A DNA stretch of 64,000 nucleotides. It comes from Streptomyces cucumeris (GTDB lineage Bacteria > Actinomycetota > Actinomycetes > Streptomycetales > Streptomycetaceae). Under the pieces are notes generated by a model. It saw nothing but the letters and a program-made list of their open reading frames with translations, was not told the origin of the DNA and made no database searches. Of the stretch, positions 27,511 to 35,567 are shown one piece after another (the stretch's first letter is position 1; every line of letters begins with the position of its first letter). Both the position numbers and the translations under genes were made by a program. The stretch covers positions 62,001 through 126,000 of the forward strand of contig NZ_JANCLX010000022.1 of the NCBI RefSeq assembly GCF_024295805.1, given 5' to 3'.

Positions 27511-28658
27511 GTGTCCGGAACATCGCCACGGCGGTGACCGCGGCCGCGCTCGGCACCCTGCTGGCCACGCTGCCCGCAACGCCCGCAGCCGCCGCTCCCG
27601 TGCCCACCCCGACCAGCTGGGAGTCCCAGGCGCTCGGCCTGCCCGCGGCACAGCGGATCGCCCAGGGCGAGGGCATCACGGTCGCCGTGCTGGACAGCGG
27701 GGTGATGACGGACCATCCGGCGCTCCGCGGCAAGGTGACCACGGGCCCCGACTTCTACAAGGACGGCCTCAAACCCGGCGATCCGCGCTGGGGACGGCAC
27801 GGTACAGCGATGGCCTCCGATGTGCTCAAGGTCGCCCCGAAAGCCGACATCCTGTCGGTCCGGGTGCTCGACGACAAGCACGATCGAGGCTTGGACGAGG
27901 GACCGTCCGGGCCCAGTCCGGTCGGGCAGGGCATCGACTACGCGGTCGATCACGGCGCCGATGTCATCTCGATGTCGCTCGGCGGTGAGATGTGGGGCGC
28001 CAGTTATGACGACACCGAGGTCAACGCCCTGGCCCGGGCGGCGCAGAAGGGCATTCCGGTCGTCGCCTCCGCCGGCAACGAGGGGGACTCCTTCAACGAG
28101 GCCTCCTATCCCGCGGGTTATCCGGGTGTGATCGCCGTCGCCGCGCTCCAGAAGGGCGGCACCCGCGCCGAATTCTCCACGGTGCGGACCTACAACACGG
28201 TGGCCGCGCCGGGCGTGGAGATCGTGAGCGCGAAGCACACCGGTGGCTGGGCGGCGAGCAGCGGCACCTCGCCCGCCGCGGCACTGACCTCCGGTGTGGT
28301 GGCCCTGATGCTCTCCCACAACGGCAAGCTGACACCGGCGCAGGTGCGGGCGGTCCTGACCGAGACGGCCACCCATCCGCCCGGTGGACGCAACGCCCTG
28401 GTGGGATACGGCCCGATCAACGCCGCAGCGGCGGTGCGGGCCGCGGCGAAGCCGACCGCCGACGGAACCGCTCCGGTGAAGTACCGGGGCAAGGAGTTCT
28501 TCGCGGAGCCGGACGGCACAGCGAAGACCACGCATCCGCCGTTGGAGACGGATCTGGTGACGATCGGTCTCGGCGCCGCCGGTGCCGGGCTGCTGATGCT
28601 CGCCGGTGCGGTGCTGATCACCCGGGCGGGGCGCCGCCGCGCGGCCGCCCAGGGCTGA
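27507..28658 (+). CDS. mycosin-like membrane-anchored S8 serine protease
   Basis: 383 residues: signal peptide (about 1-30), a subtilase domain with catalytic Asp63 (VAVLDSGV), His98 (GRHGTAMA) and Ser255 (SSGTSPAAA), the oxyanion Asn in ASAGNEGD, and a C-terminal transmembrane anchor (about 350-375) followed by a basic tail. This is the layout of type VII secretion-associated mycosins (MycP), proteases tethered outside the membrane. The active-site context is GTSPA rather than the more common GTSMA, as in mycosins. No ESX/type VII genes (EccC, WXG100) occur in the window, so this is an orphan unit with the preceding membrane protein. It overlaps that gene by 4 nt (ATGA). Confidence 0.9.
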   Translation: MSVRNIATAVTAAALGTLLATLPATPAAAAPVPTPTSWESQALGLPAAQRIAQGEGITVAVLDSGVMTDHPALRGKVTTGPDFYKDGLKPGDPRWGRHGTAMASDVLKVAPKADILSVRVLDDKHDRGLDEGPSGPSPVGQGIDYAVDHGADVISMSLGGEMWGASYDDTEVNALARAAQKGIPVVASAGNEGDSFNEASYPAGYPGVIAVAALQKGGTRAEFSTVRTYNTVAAPGVEIVSAKHTGGWAASSGTSPAAALTSGVVALMLSHNGKLTPAQVRAVLTETATHPPGGRNALVGYGPINAAAAVRAAAKPTADGTAPVKYRGKEFFAEPDGTAKTTHPPLETDLVTIGLGAAGAGLLMLAGAVLITRAGRRRAAAQG

Positions 28659-28696
28659 CCACGGGGGAAAGTCCACCACCGCGGATAAGCGGATAA

Positions 28697-28738
28697 AGAG
28701 AAACACCCCGGTCGCCTTGACGACCGGGGTGTTTCTCT
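28697..28738 (+). terminator. 18-bp perfect hairpin, transcription terminator
   Basis: Arms 28697-28714 and 28721-28738 are exact reverse complements around a 6-nt loop (CCTTGA). It lies 39 bp after the mycosin gene and ahead of the HelR-like gene. The descending arm ends TTTCTCT, a weak T-rich tail. Confidence 0.85.
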
Positions 28739-28787
28739 GCGTATATTGGGGGTTTCCATGTTCTGATGAATTCAGGGCATGGAGAAG

Positions 28788-28798
28788 CTTGATGCAAG
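28788..28798. promoter_or_regulatory. CTTG-ATG-CAAG inverted repeat, possible rifamycin-associated element core
   Basis: CTTG (28788-28791) and CAAG (28795-28798) with a 3-bp spacer, 25 bp before the start of a HelR/HelD-like gene. From memory, the RAE that precedes actinobacterial rifamycin-resistance genes, including helR, has a CTTG-N3-CAAG-type core with G/C-rich flanks. Here the flanks do not extend the symmetry well, so the match is partial. Confidence 0.35.
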
Positions 28799-28822
28799 TG
28801 ATATTACCCGGCGGGAGTCGAA

Positions 28823-31075
28823 TTGTCAAATGAGGAATTGCGCCGAGAGCAAGAGTTTCTTGACATGCTCCACGGGCGCCTCGCCGAATTGCGGGACGAA
28901 GCGGAGAAAGGCGTCTCCCAAGCCCTGACGATGGGCGGCAGCACCTTCCAGGGGCGGCTGGAGCGGGATGTGCTGGTCTCCGAGCGGTCCGGTCTCCTCG
29001 CCGCGTTCAACGCGGGGGAGCGCGGACTGTGCTTCGGGCGGCTGATGTTCGCCGACGGCCGCGACCACCACATCGGGCGGATCGGCATGCGGCGCGACGA
29101 CGCGGAGCGCACCCCGCTGGTCGTCGACTGGCGGGCCGATGTGGCGCGCCCGTTCTACCTGGCCACCGGGCATACGCCGATGGGGCTGCGCCGCAGACGG
29201 CACATCACCACCGAAGGCCGGCGGATCACCGCCCTCCACGACGAGATCCTGGACCTGTCCGACACCATACGGACCGGCCATGAGGGCACGGACGCGGATG
29301 CCGTACTGCTCGCGGCGCTGGACACCGCCCGCACCGGTCGGATGCACGACATCGTGCAGACCATCCAGGCCGAACAGGACCGGATCATCCGCGCCCCGCA
29401 CACCGGTGTGCTGGTCGTCGAGGGCGGCCCCGGCACCGGGAAGACCGCCGTCGCCCTGCACCGTGCCGCCTATCTGCTCTTCGCCCAGCGGGAGTTGCTG
29501 GCCCGCCGCGCGGTACTGATCGTCGGCCCCAACCCGGCGTTCCTCGGGTACATCGGCGAGGTGCTGCCCTCACTCGGCGAGACCGGTGTCATGCTCGCCA
29601 CGCTCGGCGAGCTCTACCCGGGGGTGACGGCCACCGGGACGGACACCCCGGCCGCCGCCGAGGCCAAGGGACGCGCCACGATGGCCGAGGCGCTGGCCCG
29701 GTTCGTCCGGGACCGGCAGGCCCTGCCCGATCCGGCCATCGTCATCCCCCACGCGGACGGTGAGTTGGTGCTGGACGCGGACATCGCGTCCGATGCCCGC
29801 TGGCGGGCGCGCGGCACCCAGCTGCCGCACAACCTCGCCCGTCCGCACTTCGCGTTCTCCGTCATCGACTCCCTGACCGAGCAGTTGACCGACCGGATCG
29901 GCGCCGACCCGTACGGCGGGCCCAATCTGCTCGGCACCGATGACATCGCCCAGCTTGGCAAGGCCATCGCCACCAGCCCCGAGGTGCACGCCGCCATCGA
30001 GGAACTGTGGCCCCTGCTGTCCCCGCGGCAGCTCGTGGCGGACTTCCTCGGCGAGCCGGTCCACCTCCCCGAGGCCGACGCCGAGGCGATCCGCCGCACC
30101 GGTGGCGCATGGACACCCGCCGATGTCCCCCTGCTCGACGAGGCCGCGGAACTCCTGGGCGAGGACGACTCCGCCGCCCGCGCCGCCGCCGAGGGCGAGC
30201 GCCAGGAGCGCATCGCCTATGCGCAGGGTGTGCTCGACCTCTCCTACGGCTCCCGCACCCAGGAGTTCGAGGACCGTGACGACGAGGAGTCGGAGGTGCT
30301 GAGCGCCCATGACCTGATCGACGCGGAGCGGCTCGCGGATCGGAACGAGGAGGCCGACCACCGCAGCGCCGCCGAGCGCGCCGCCGCCGACCGCACCTGG
30401 GCCTTCGGCCACATCATCGTGGACGAGGCGCAGGAGCTGTCCGCGATGGCGTGGCGGCTGCTGATGCGGCGTTCTCCCACCCGTTCGATGACCCTGGTGG
30501 GCGACCCCGCGCAGACGGCCGAACCGGGCGGCTGCGGTTCCTGGTCACGGATCCTCGCCCCGTACGTCGAGGACCGCTACGAACACACCCGCCTCGGGGT
30601 CAACTACCGCACCCCCGCAGAGATCATGGACATCGCGGCGGAGGTGGCACGGTCGGCGGATCCCGCGTTCGAACCACCCAGTTCGGTGCGGTCCACCGGG
30701 GTCCGCCCATGGGTCCGGCACACCGCCGATCTGCCGGGCGCGGTGGCGGAGGCGGTGGCCCGGGAGACGCGGGAGGAGGGCCGGATCGCGGTGATCGCCC
30801 CGCCCGGCCGTCTCGACGCCCTCTCCGTGGCGCTGCCGGACGCCTCGGCCGGACGCGCCCCGGATCTGACCCGCCCGGTGGTCCTGCTCGACCCGCGCCA
30901 GGCCAAGGGGCTGGAGTTCGACACCGTGATCGTGGCCGAACCGGCGGAGTTCGGGACGAGCGACCTCTATGTGGCGCTCACCCGTGCCACCCAGCGGCTC
31001 GCGGTGGTGCACACCGGACCGCTGCCGGCCGGCCTGGAAGGTCTCACGGAGGAGTCAGCGCTCACGGAGGAGTGA
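28823..31075 (+). CDS. helR: HelR/HelD-type RNA polymerase recycling motor ATPase (UvrD-like superfamily 1)
   Basis: 750 residues from TTG 28823, with GGCGGGAG five bases upstream. An N-terminal coiled-coil region (residues 1-60, MSNEELRREQEFLDMLHGRL) precedes the first RecA-like domain with Walker A VEGGPGTGKTAVALHR near residue 203; Walker B HIIVDEAQELS lies near 532, with GDPAQT, the NYRTPAEI motif and VALTRATQRLAV later on. These are HelD-family features. Such proteins pull stalled or rifamycin-bound RNA polymerase off DNA, and the Streptomyces member HelR gives rifampicin tolerance. The gene symbol is by family resemblance; HelD-like paralogues are hard to separate. It overlaps the convergent DUF427 gene by 14 bp. 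Confidence 0.82.
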   Translation: MSNEELRREQEFLDMLHGRLAELRDEAEKGVSQALTMGGSTFQGRLERDVLVSERSGLLAAFNAGERGLCFGRLMFADGRDHHIGRIGMRRDDAERTPLVVDWRADVARPFYLATGHTPMGLRRRRHITTEGRRITALHDEILDLSDTIRTGHEGTDADAVLLAALDTARTGRMHDIVQTIQAEQDRIIRAPHTGVLVVEGGPGTGKTAVALHRAAYLLFAQRELLARRAVLIVGPNPAFLGYIGEVLPSLGETGVMLATLGELYPGVTATGTDTPAAAEAKGRATMAEALARFVRDRQALPDPAIVIPHADGELVLDADIASDARWRARGTQLPHNLARPHFAFSVIDSLTEQLTDRIGADPYGGPNLLGTDDIAQLGKAIATSPEVHAAIEELWPLLSPRQLVADFLGEPVHLPEADAEAIRRTGGAWTPADVPLLDEAAELLGEDDSAARAAAEGERQERIAYAQGVLDLSYGSRTQEFEDRDDEESEVLSAHDLIDAERLADRNEEADHRSAAERAAADRTWAFGHIIVDEAQELSAMAWRLLMRRSPTRSMTLVGDPAQTAEPGGCGSWSRILAPYVEDRYEHTRLGVNYRTPAEIMDIAAEVARSADPAFEPPSSVRSTGVRPWVRHTADLPGAVAEAVARETREEGRIAVIAPPGRLDALSVALPDASAGRAPDLTRPVVLLDPRQAKGLEFDTVIVAEPAEFGTSDLYVALTRATQRLAVVHTGPLPAGLEGLTEESALTEE

Positions 31076-31883
31076 GGAAGCCGGTGACCGGGCGCTCCTG
31101 GCGTTCACCGTCGACCGTGATGTCGACCGCCTCGTTGTAGAACGCCACCCGGTCCCTGATGATGTCCACGGCCGGGAGCGGGTCGGGGTAGCTCCAGGCG
31201 ATACCGGGCGGCACCTCGCCGGCACCCGCCCAGGACCAGTACGCGGTGGCCACCCCCTTGTACGGACAGCGGGTGGTCAGCTCGGCCGGGGCGAGCAGAT
31301 CCAGCCGTACGTCCTCACGGGGGAGGTAGTAGCGGACGGGCAGACGGGTCTCGAAGAGCAGGACCGGGGAGTGCGAGTCGGCCACCACCGTCCCCTGGAC
31401 CGAGACCTGGACATGGCGGGTGCTCGGCAGCGCGTCCACGCGCTTATGGGGGTCACGGGGGTGGACGAAGATCTCCTCTTCCTCCTCGTACCAGTGGTCG
31501 AGCACCTCCCGGCCGAACCAGGCGAAGGAGAGATACCCGGCCAACTCCTCGCCGGGGTACGTCCACGCCGCGTCCGGGACGGTCGCCCCGCCGGTGTCCA
31601 GGTCGTAGTGGGCCGCCCCCGGGTACCGCGCACCGGCGGGCGGCGTAGTCTCGCGCAGCAGGTCCGTCCGGACGTCCTCACGCGGGAACGCGTACAGCGG
31701 GACCGGGCTCCCCGGCTCCCACACCAGGAGCGGCCGGCGGCTGTCCACCACCGTGATCCCGTCCTTGGTGCCCCGCACCCAGCGCTCGCTGGGCTCCCAC
31801 ACCAGGTCCGGGCCGGGCGCGGGGTCCCGCCGCCGTACGGGAACGGCCTCCGCTCCACCGCCGCTGTTCGCCACGAACGCCAC
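31062..31883 (-). CDS. double DUF427 domain protein
   Basis: 273 residues from GTG 31883, which has GGAG and AGGGGCGAG purine stretches just upstream; the frame is open further, to 32105, but that part has no domain match and contains a hairpin. Two DUF427 repeats are visible: LVWEPSERWVRG...TVVDSRRPLLVWE...PLYAFPREDVRTDLL, and HVQVSVQGTVVADSHSPVLLFE...RYYLPREDVRLDLL followed by TRCPYKGVATAYWSW. DUF427 folds are small beta-barrels of unknown biochemical role found widely in actinobacteria. The protein looks cytosolic. Its 3' end overlaps that of the HelR-like gene on the opposite strand. Confidence 0.8.
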   Translation of the reverse strand: MAFVANSGGGAEAVPVRRRDPAPGPDLVWEPSERWVRGTKDGITVVDSRRPLLVWEPGSPVPLYAFPREDVRTDLLRETTPPAGARYPGAAHYDLDTGGATVPDAAWTYPGEELAGYLSFAWFGREVLDHWYEEEEEIFVHPRDPHKRVDALPSTRHVQVSVQGTVVADSHSPVLLFETRLPVRYYLPREDVRLDLLAPAELTTRCPYKGVATAYWSWAGAGEVPPGIAWSYPDPLPAVDIIRDRVAFYNEAVDITVDGERQERPVTGFLTPP

Positions 31884-32068
31884 CTCGCCCCTGATCTCCG
31901 GTCCGGACCCCGCCGGTACGGCGTGTGCCGTACCGGCGGTCGACCTCCACCATGCCCGGTCACCGGGGATTCCGCAGCTCCGCCGCGGGAGGCGGTCAGG
32001 CGCCGCTCCGGTCAGTTCCTCCGGCGGCGCCCCTGCGGTCATGTCGAGAACACATCCTTCGTCCCGCT

Positions 32069-32097
32069 CCAACATCCTTCCCTCGAAAGGATGTTGG
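32069..32097. terminator. 11-bp hairpin between the GNAT and DUF427 genes
   Basis: Arms CCAACATCCTT (32069-32079) and AAGGATGTTGG (32087-32097) with a 7-nt loop. An extra copy of ACATCCTTC lies at 32052-32060. It is about 60 bp past the end of the GNAT gene, so terminator use is plausible, although there is no T tract. Confidence 0.5.
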
Positions 32098-32158
32098 GAA
32101 ACCACGGGAGACGAGCCTCACCCCCCGGCTGACCTCGGTTTTTCGACCTCGGCGCGGG

Positions 32159-32920
32159 TCAGCGCACCGCGATCCGCGCGGCCACGCAGGGGTCCTCGTT
32201 GCGGTAGCCGAGACGGTTGTACAGCCGGTCCGCGGGCGCGTTGTCCGCGAGCTGCCACAGGGTGCAGAACCCATGGCTGCGCACCGCGTAGCGGGTCAGC
32301 CACGAGGTCAGCGCCGCGCCCAGACCCTGCCCGCGCATCCGGGCGTCGGTCGCCACCGACGCCATCAACGGCGCCCCGCTGTCCCGCAGGCTGCTCAGGG
32401 CGCCGCACGCCACCAGCCGTCCGTCGTCGTCGCGGATCCCGGCCCACACACTGACACCGGCGGAACCCGGGCCGGTGGAGTGGGCCGGGCTGTGCTCGTT
32501 GAGGAACGCCAGCAGTTCGTCGTGGTGGCGCTCGCCGAGTTCGACCACCCGCTCCTCACCGCGCTGCACCGGTGGTTCCTCGACCGTCCAGCGGAAGATC
32601 CACTCGACCACATCGGTCATCGGCAGATGGCGGGCCACCAGGGTGTCGGTGCCCCGCGGCCCGGTGAACTCGCGCACCCGGTCGGGATGGCCCTGCGCCG
32701 CGCGCAGTACGAGGGCGGCGGCGGCCACCGGCTCACCGACGCTCCACACATGGCCACGGACGTCGTCCAGCCAGGCCGCGGCACCGTCGCCGGACCAGCT
32801 GATCCGGTCGGCGGGTCGTTGCCGCGCGGCGCCGAAACGCAGCAGGGCCGAGCCCGGGCGCTGTTCCAGGCCCTGGTCGAAGAGGTCCGCGGGGCGGGGA
32901 AGGACAGTCGTTGCCTGCAT
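32159..32920 (-). CDS. GNAT family N-acetyltransferase
   Basis: 253 residues with an N-terminal extension of about 130 residues and a C-terminal GNAT domain: GVSVWAGIRDDDGRLVACGAL, then the acetyl-CoA pyrophosphate loop in DARMRGQGLGAALTSWLT (R-x-x-G-x-G type) and QLADNAPADRLYNRLGYRNED, a typical motif B end. It should acetylate an amine using acetyl-CoA; the substrate is not evident. The ATG at 32920 is preceded on its own strand by a polypyrimidine leader (polypurine on the plus strand, 32938-33040). It probably forms a monocistronic unit ending in the hairpin at 32069-32097. Confidence 0.87.
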   Translation of the reverse strand: MQATTVLPRPADLFDQGLEQRPGSALLRFGAARQRPADRISWSGDGAAAWLDDVRGHVWSVGEPVAAAALVLRAAQGHPDRVREFTGPRGTDTLVARHLPMTDVVEWIFRWTVEEPPVQRGEERVVELGERHHDELLAFLNEHSPAHSTGPGSAGVSVWAGIRDDDGRLVACGALSSLRDSGAPLMASVATDARMRGQGLGAALTSWLTRYAVRSHGFCTLWQLADNAPADRLYNRLGYRNEDPCVAARIAVR

Positions 32921-32937
32921 CGCTACTCACACAAAGA

Positions 32938-33040
32938 CATGAGGAAGGACAAGGAAGGACGGCTGAGGAGCCACGGGAGGGAGGAAAGGAAGGACGAGGG
33001 GACACGGGGACAGAAGGCGAGGGAGGGGAAGGCGGCCGTC
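32938..33040 (+). repeat. polypurine tract with repeated GGAAGGAC, in the GNAT leader region
   Basis: About 100 bases composed largely of G and A, including three copies of GGAAGGAC at 32943-32950, 32953-32960 and 32988-32995. It sits in the 264-bp divergent gap between the GNAT and cupin genes. Function unknown; such tracts can form triplex DNA or shape a leader transcript. Confidence 0.7.
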
Positions 33041-33184
33041 CACTTTGGCACACGGTCCCTGGTCCGGGGCAAATTCACGGTGGCCGGTCGTCGGACCCGC
33101 GTCGACGCGCTCGTGAATTGACCCATGATTTTGCCGCGGGAATGACCGATGTCGTGGGTCGATCATCCGCCTAGGGTCATAGCC

Positions 33185-33742
33185 ATGACGACGGAGAACA
33201 CCACGGACCAGGCGGCGAACACCACGATGAACGAGCAGACCGGCGCGGCGCGGCATGCCACCTTCACCCCCGTCCACACCCGGGCCGCCGAATCCGAGAC
33301 GGCGGCCGATCCGAGCAGTGTGATCACGCTGCTCGCGGATGCCGGGGACACCGGGGGTCTGCTGACGTGCTACCGGTCGACCTTCGCCCGGGGTGCGGTC
33401 GGCGCGCCCCCGCACTTCCACACCGCCGCGGCCGAGATGTTCCATGTGATCGGCGGGTCGCTCCAGGTGCTGGTGGGGGAGGAGATCCGGGTTCTGGACG
33501 AGGGCGACTTCCTGCTGGTGCCACCGCGTACCCCGCACGCCTTCGCCGCCGCCCCCGGCGCCACCGCCGATGTGCTGTTCACCTTCACCCCGGGGCTGCC
33601 GCGCTTCGACTACCTCCGGCTCCTGGGGCGTGTCATGCGCGGTGAGGCCGATCCGCGGGAGATCGCGGAGTCCTCCGAGCGCTACGACAACCACTACGTC
33701 GACAGCCCGGTGTGGCGCGAGGCGCTGGCCACGGACCGCTGA
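33185..33742 (+). CDS. cupin domain protein
   Basis: 185 residues with a central cupin barrel (about 50-145). Motif 1 reads GAPPHFHTAAAEMFHVIGGSL, giving the His-x-His and Glu metal ligands; motif 2 lies in LVPPRTPHAFAAAP, with the last His. A single-domain cupin of this sort may be a dioxygenase, isomerase or ligand-binding protein; the sequence does not say which. ATG 33185 lacks a ribosome-binding site, but TAGGGT (33172-33177) ends seven bases before it, so the mRNA is probably leaderless. A spaced inverted repeat AATTCACG (33072-33079)/CGTGAATT (33112-33119) lies about 65-115 bp upstream and could be a regulator site. Confidence 0.88.
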   Translation: MTTENTTDQAANTTMNEQTGAARHATFTPVHTRAAESETAADPSSVITLLADAGDTGGLLTCYRSTFARGAVGAPPHFHTAAAEMFHVIGGSLQVLVGEEIRVLDEGDFLLVPPRTPHAFAAAPGATADVLFTFTPGLPRFDYLRLLGRVMRGEADPREIAESSERYDNHYVDSPVWREALATDR

Positions 33743-34169
33743 GCCGCGGGACACCTCGCCAGGCCATGAGATCTGTCACATCGGTGCCACGGCTCAAAAG
33801 GTACGCGGCGGGCGATACCTCCTAGCGGACATAAGAGGTTTTTTCCGCTCTGGTGGACATGCGTACTCCGCCCCGCCGCACCGTGCGAGCCGTGGTGCCG
33901 TCGTGTGCACTCGCTCCCGGGTCAGGTGTTCTGACGGTGTGACAGTGCTGTGGTGAACCTGTGAAGCCGGACCAGCATGCATCGCCGTGCGGCGCAAGCC
34001 ACGTGTGCCACTACGAAGCTCCCTAGGACCGAACACTTGTTGCCCCGCGCGTCCGGCGGCTCTAAGAATGGCGGCCCGCAAGGCGCCCCGGCGGCTCGTG
34101 CGCGACAGCGCGCGGAACCCGCCGGACCAGGGGGAGAGGGCGTGCCGCGAACACCGAGTGAGGTCATGT
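33743..34169. other. 427-bp gap between cupin and CAP genes, probable long leader or promoter region
   Basis: No supported gene. It holds a weak stem (AGCGGA 33824-33829, TCCGCT 33844-33849) around a T6 run, possibly the cupin terminator, and a GC-moderate stretch at 33830-33990 unlike coding DNA. I looked for ydaO-type (c-di-AMP) riboswitch signatures, which precede some cell-wall genes in actinobacteria, and did not find them. Confidence 0.5.
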
Positions 34170-34967
34170 ATGAGCAAGCACCGCAGCAAGAAGTCGCACC
34201 GCCGGAAGATAGCCATCGCGGCCGTGGCCGTCGCCGCCGTGGGTGTGCCTTCGGTCGCCATGGCCTGTCTGGACGGGGGGCAGGACGACAAGCGGTCCGA
34301 GGCCCGTGGCGAGTGGACCACGACCACCGGCCACCGCGGCACCCCCGACGCGGACAAGGACGGCCAGCGGTGGAAGCACCGCGCCGACCGGTCCAAGGCC
34401 ACCCCCAGCGCATCGCGGTCGGCCTCGCCGCGTAGCGCCACGTCCGCCCCCGCCTCCTCCGCGGCGCCGACCTCGGCCAAGCCCACCCGCACCGCCCCGG
34501 CCAAGACCACCTCCAAGGCCACCACCAAAGCCGCCTCGCCCTCCTCCGCGGCGCCCGCGTCGACCACCGCCACCACGAGCTCCGGTTCCTCCGACCTCCA
34601 GGACCAGATCGTCGCGCTGGTCAACAAGGAGCGCGCCAAGGTCGGCTGCAAGCCGGTGACCGTCGACGCCAAGCTGACCAAGGCCGCCCAGGCCCACAGC
34701 GAGGACATGGCGGAGCACAGCAATATGTCGCACACCGGCTCCGACGGTTCCTCCCCCGACGACCGCATCGAGCGCGCCGGATACTCCTGGAGCACCTACG
34801 GCGAGAACGTGGCCTACGGCTACAGCTCGCCCGAGAGCGTCATGGACGGCTGGATGAACAGCTCCGGCCACAAGGCCAACATCCTGAACTGCGACTTCAA
34901 GGAGATCGGCGTCGGCCACGCCCAGCCCGGCCACTACTGGACCCAGGACTTCGGCACCGCCCGCTGA
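34170..34967 (+). CDS. secreted CAP (SCP-like) domain protein
   Basis: 265 residues from ATG 34170, with GTGAGG nine bases upstream. A basic N-region (KHRSKKSHRRK) is followed by a hydrophobic core ending PSVAMAC, so the protein is exported. Residues about 70-145 are a Ser/Thr/Ala/Pro/Lys linker, and a CAP domain follows (about 150-265): LVNKERAKVGCKPVTVD, AQAHSEDMAEHSNMSHTGSDG, YGENVAYGYSSPESVMDGWMNSSGHKANIL and GVGHA. The two domain cysteines (VGCKP, LNCDF) match the bacterial CAP pattern. Such proteins sit at the cell wall; proposed roles include lipid or ion binding, and none is assigned here. Confidence 0.92.
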   Translation: MSKHRSKKSHRRKIAIAAVAVAAVGVPSVAMACLDGGQDDKRSEARGEWTTTTGHRGTPDADKDGQRWKHRADRSKATPSASRSASPRSATSAPASSAAPTSAKPTRTAPAKTTSKATTKAASPSSAAPASTTATTSSGSSDLQDQIVALVNKERAKVGCKPVTVDAKLTKAAQAHSEDMAEHSNMSHTGSDGSSPDDRIERAGYSWSTYGENVAYGYSSPESVMDGWMNSSGHKANILNCDFKEIGVGHAQPGHYWTQDFGTAR

Positions 34968-35010
34968 CCTCACTCGAGCGCACCTCACGCGCACCGGCCG
35001 GGGCCGACGC

Positions 35011-35433
35011 TCAGCCGTCGGACCCGGCCGCCCTCGCCCTCGCCCGTGCCTCCCCGGGCGGCCGGATGAACTGCAGCTCCAGCGTGGCCGGCGGCTCGGC
35101 CACCCCCGGCCCGCCCGCGAGCGCCCAGGCGAGCAGATCGTCGGTGGTCTCGTCGTCCAGGGCCCAGCCGATCCATGTCGGCCGTCCACCGTCCCGGCGC
35201 CCACCGGCGGACGGCTGGACCACCACCACATTGGCCTGACCGCAGGGGCCCAGACAGTCGGTCGTCCGCACCGCCACCCGGCCCGGCGCCGCGTCGGCCG
35301 CCGCCCGCAGCCGGTCCAACTGGCCCTGGTGATCGGTGCGGGGGTGCTTCGCCGCGTCGCCACAGCAGCAGCCCCGGCAGACGACGAGGGTGCACGGGCG
35401 TTCCGGTACGCCGCGCTGCGGCCGTCTCTGCAT
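35011..35433 (-). CDS. thioredoxin-like [2Fe-2S] ferredoxin domain protein
   Basis: 140 residues from ATG 35433. The fold of the shethna-type/thioredoxin-like ferredoxins is seen as TLVVCRGCCCGD near the N-terminus and TTDCLGPCGQANVVVVQP in the middle; the cysteines in these two segments supply the cluster ligands. The C-terminal part (WIGWALDDETTDDLLAWAL) matches (2Fe-2S)-binding proteins linked to cobalamin or redox loci in Streptomyces, but no such partner is adjacent. A soluble electron carrier is likely. It is convergent with the CAP gene and divergent from the M20 peptidase gene. Confidence 0.82.
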   Translation of the reverse strand: MQRRPQRGVPERPCTLVVCRGCCCGDAAKHPRTDHQGQLDRLRAAADAAPGRVAVRTTDCLGPCGQANVVVVQPSAGGRRDGGRPTWIGWALDDETTDDLLAWALAGGPGVAEPPATLELQFIRPPGEARARARAAGSDG

Positions 35434-35567
35434 CGGAGCATTGTGGCACGGCGGTTCGGCGCCACCGGGTGCGCACCCGGTGGCGTACGGCCCGGTACGA
35501 CGGGCGAGTTCACCTGGGCACCTTTGGTGTATCGGCGACCGGGACACGAGCCAGCTACGCTCGCGGC

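Noticed and set aside
31884..32105. N-terminal extension of the DUF427 protein to 32105
   Set aside because: It crosses a hairpin and has no DUF427 similarity; GTG 31883 has purine-rich upstream sequence.
33743..34169. ydaO-type (c-di-AMP) riboswitch before the CAP protein gene
   Set aside because: The region is the right length, but the conserved riboswitch sequence blocks are not visible.
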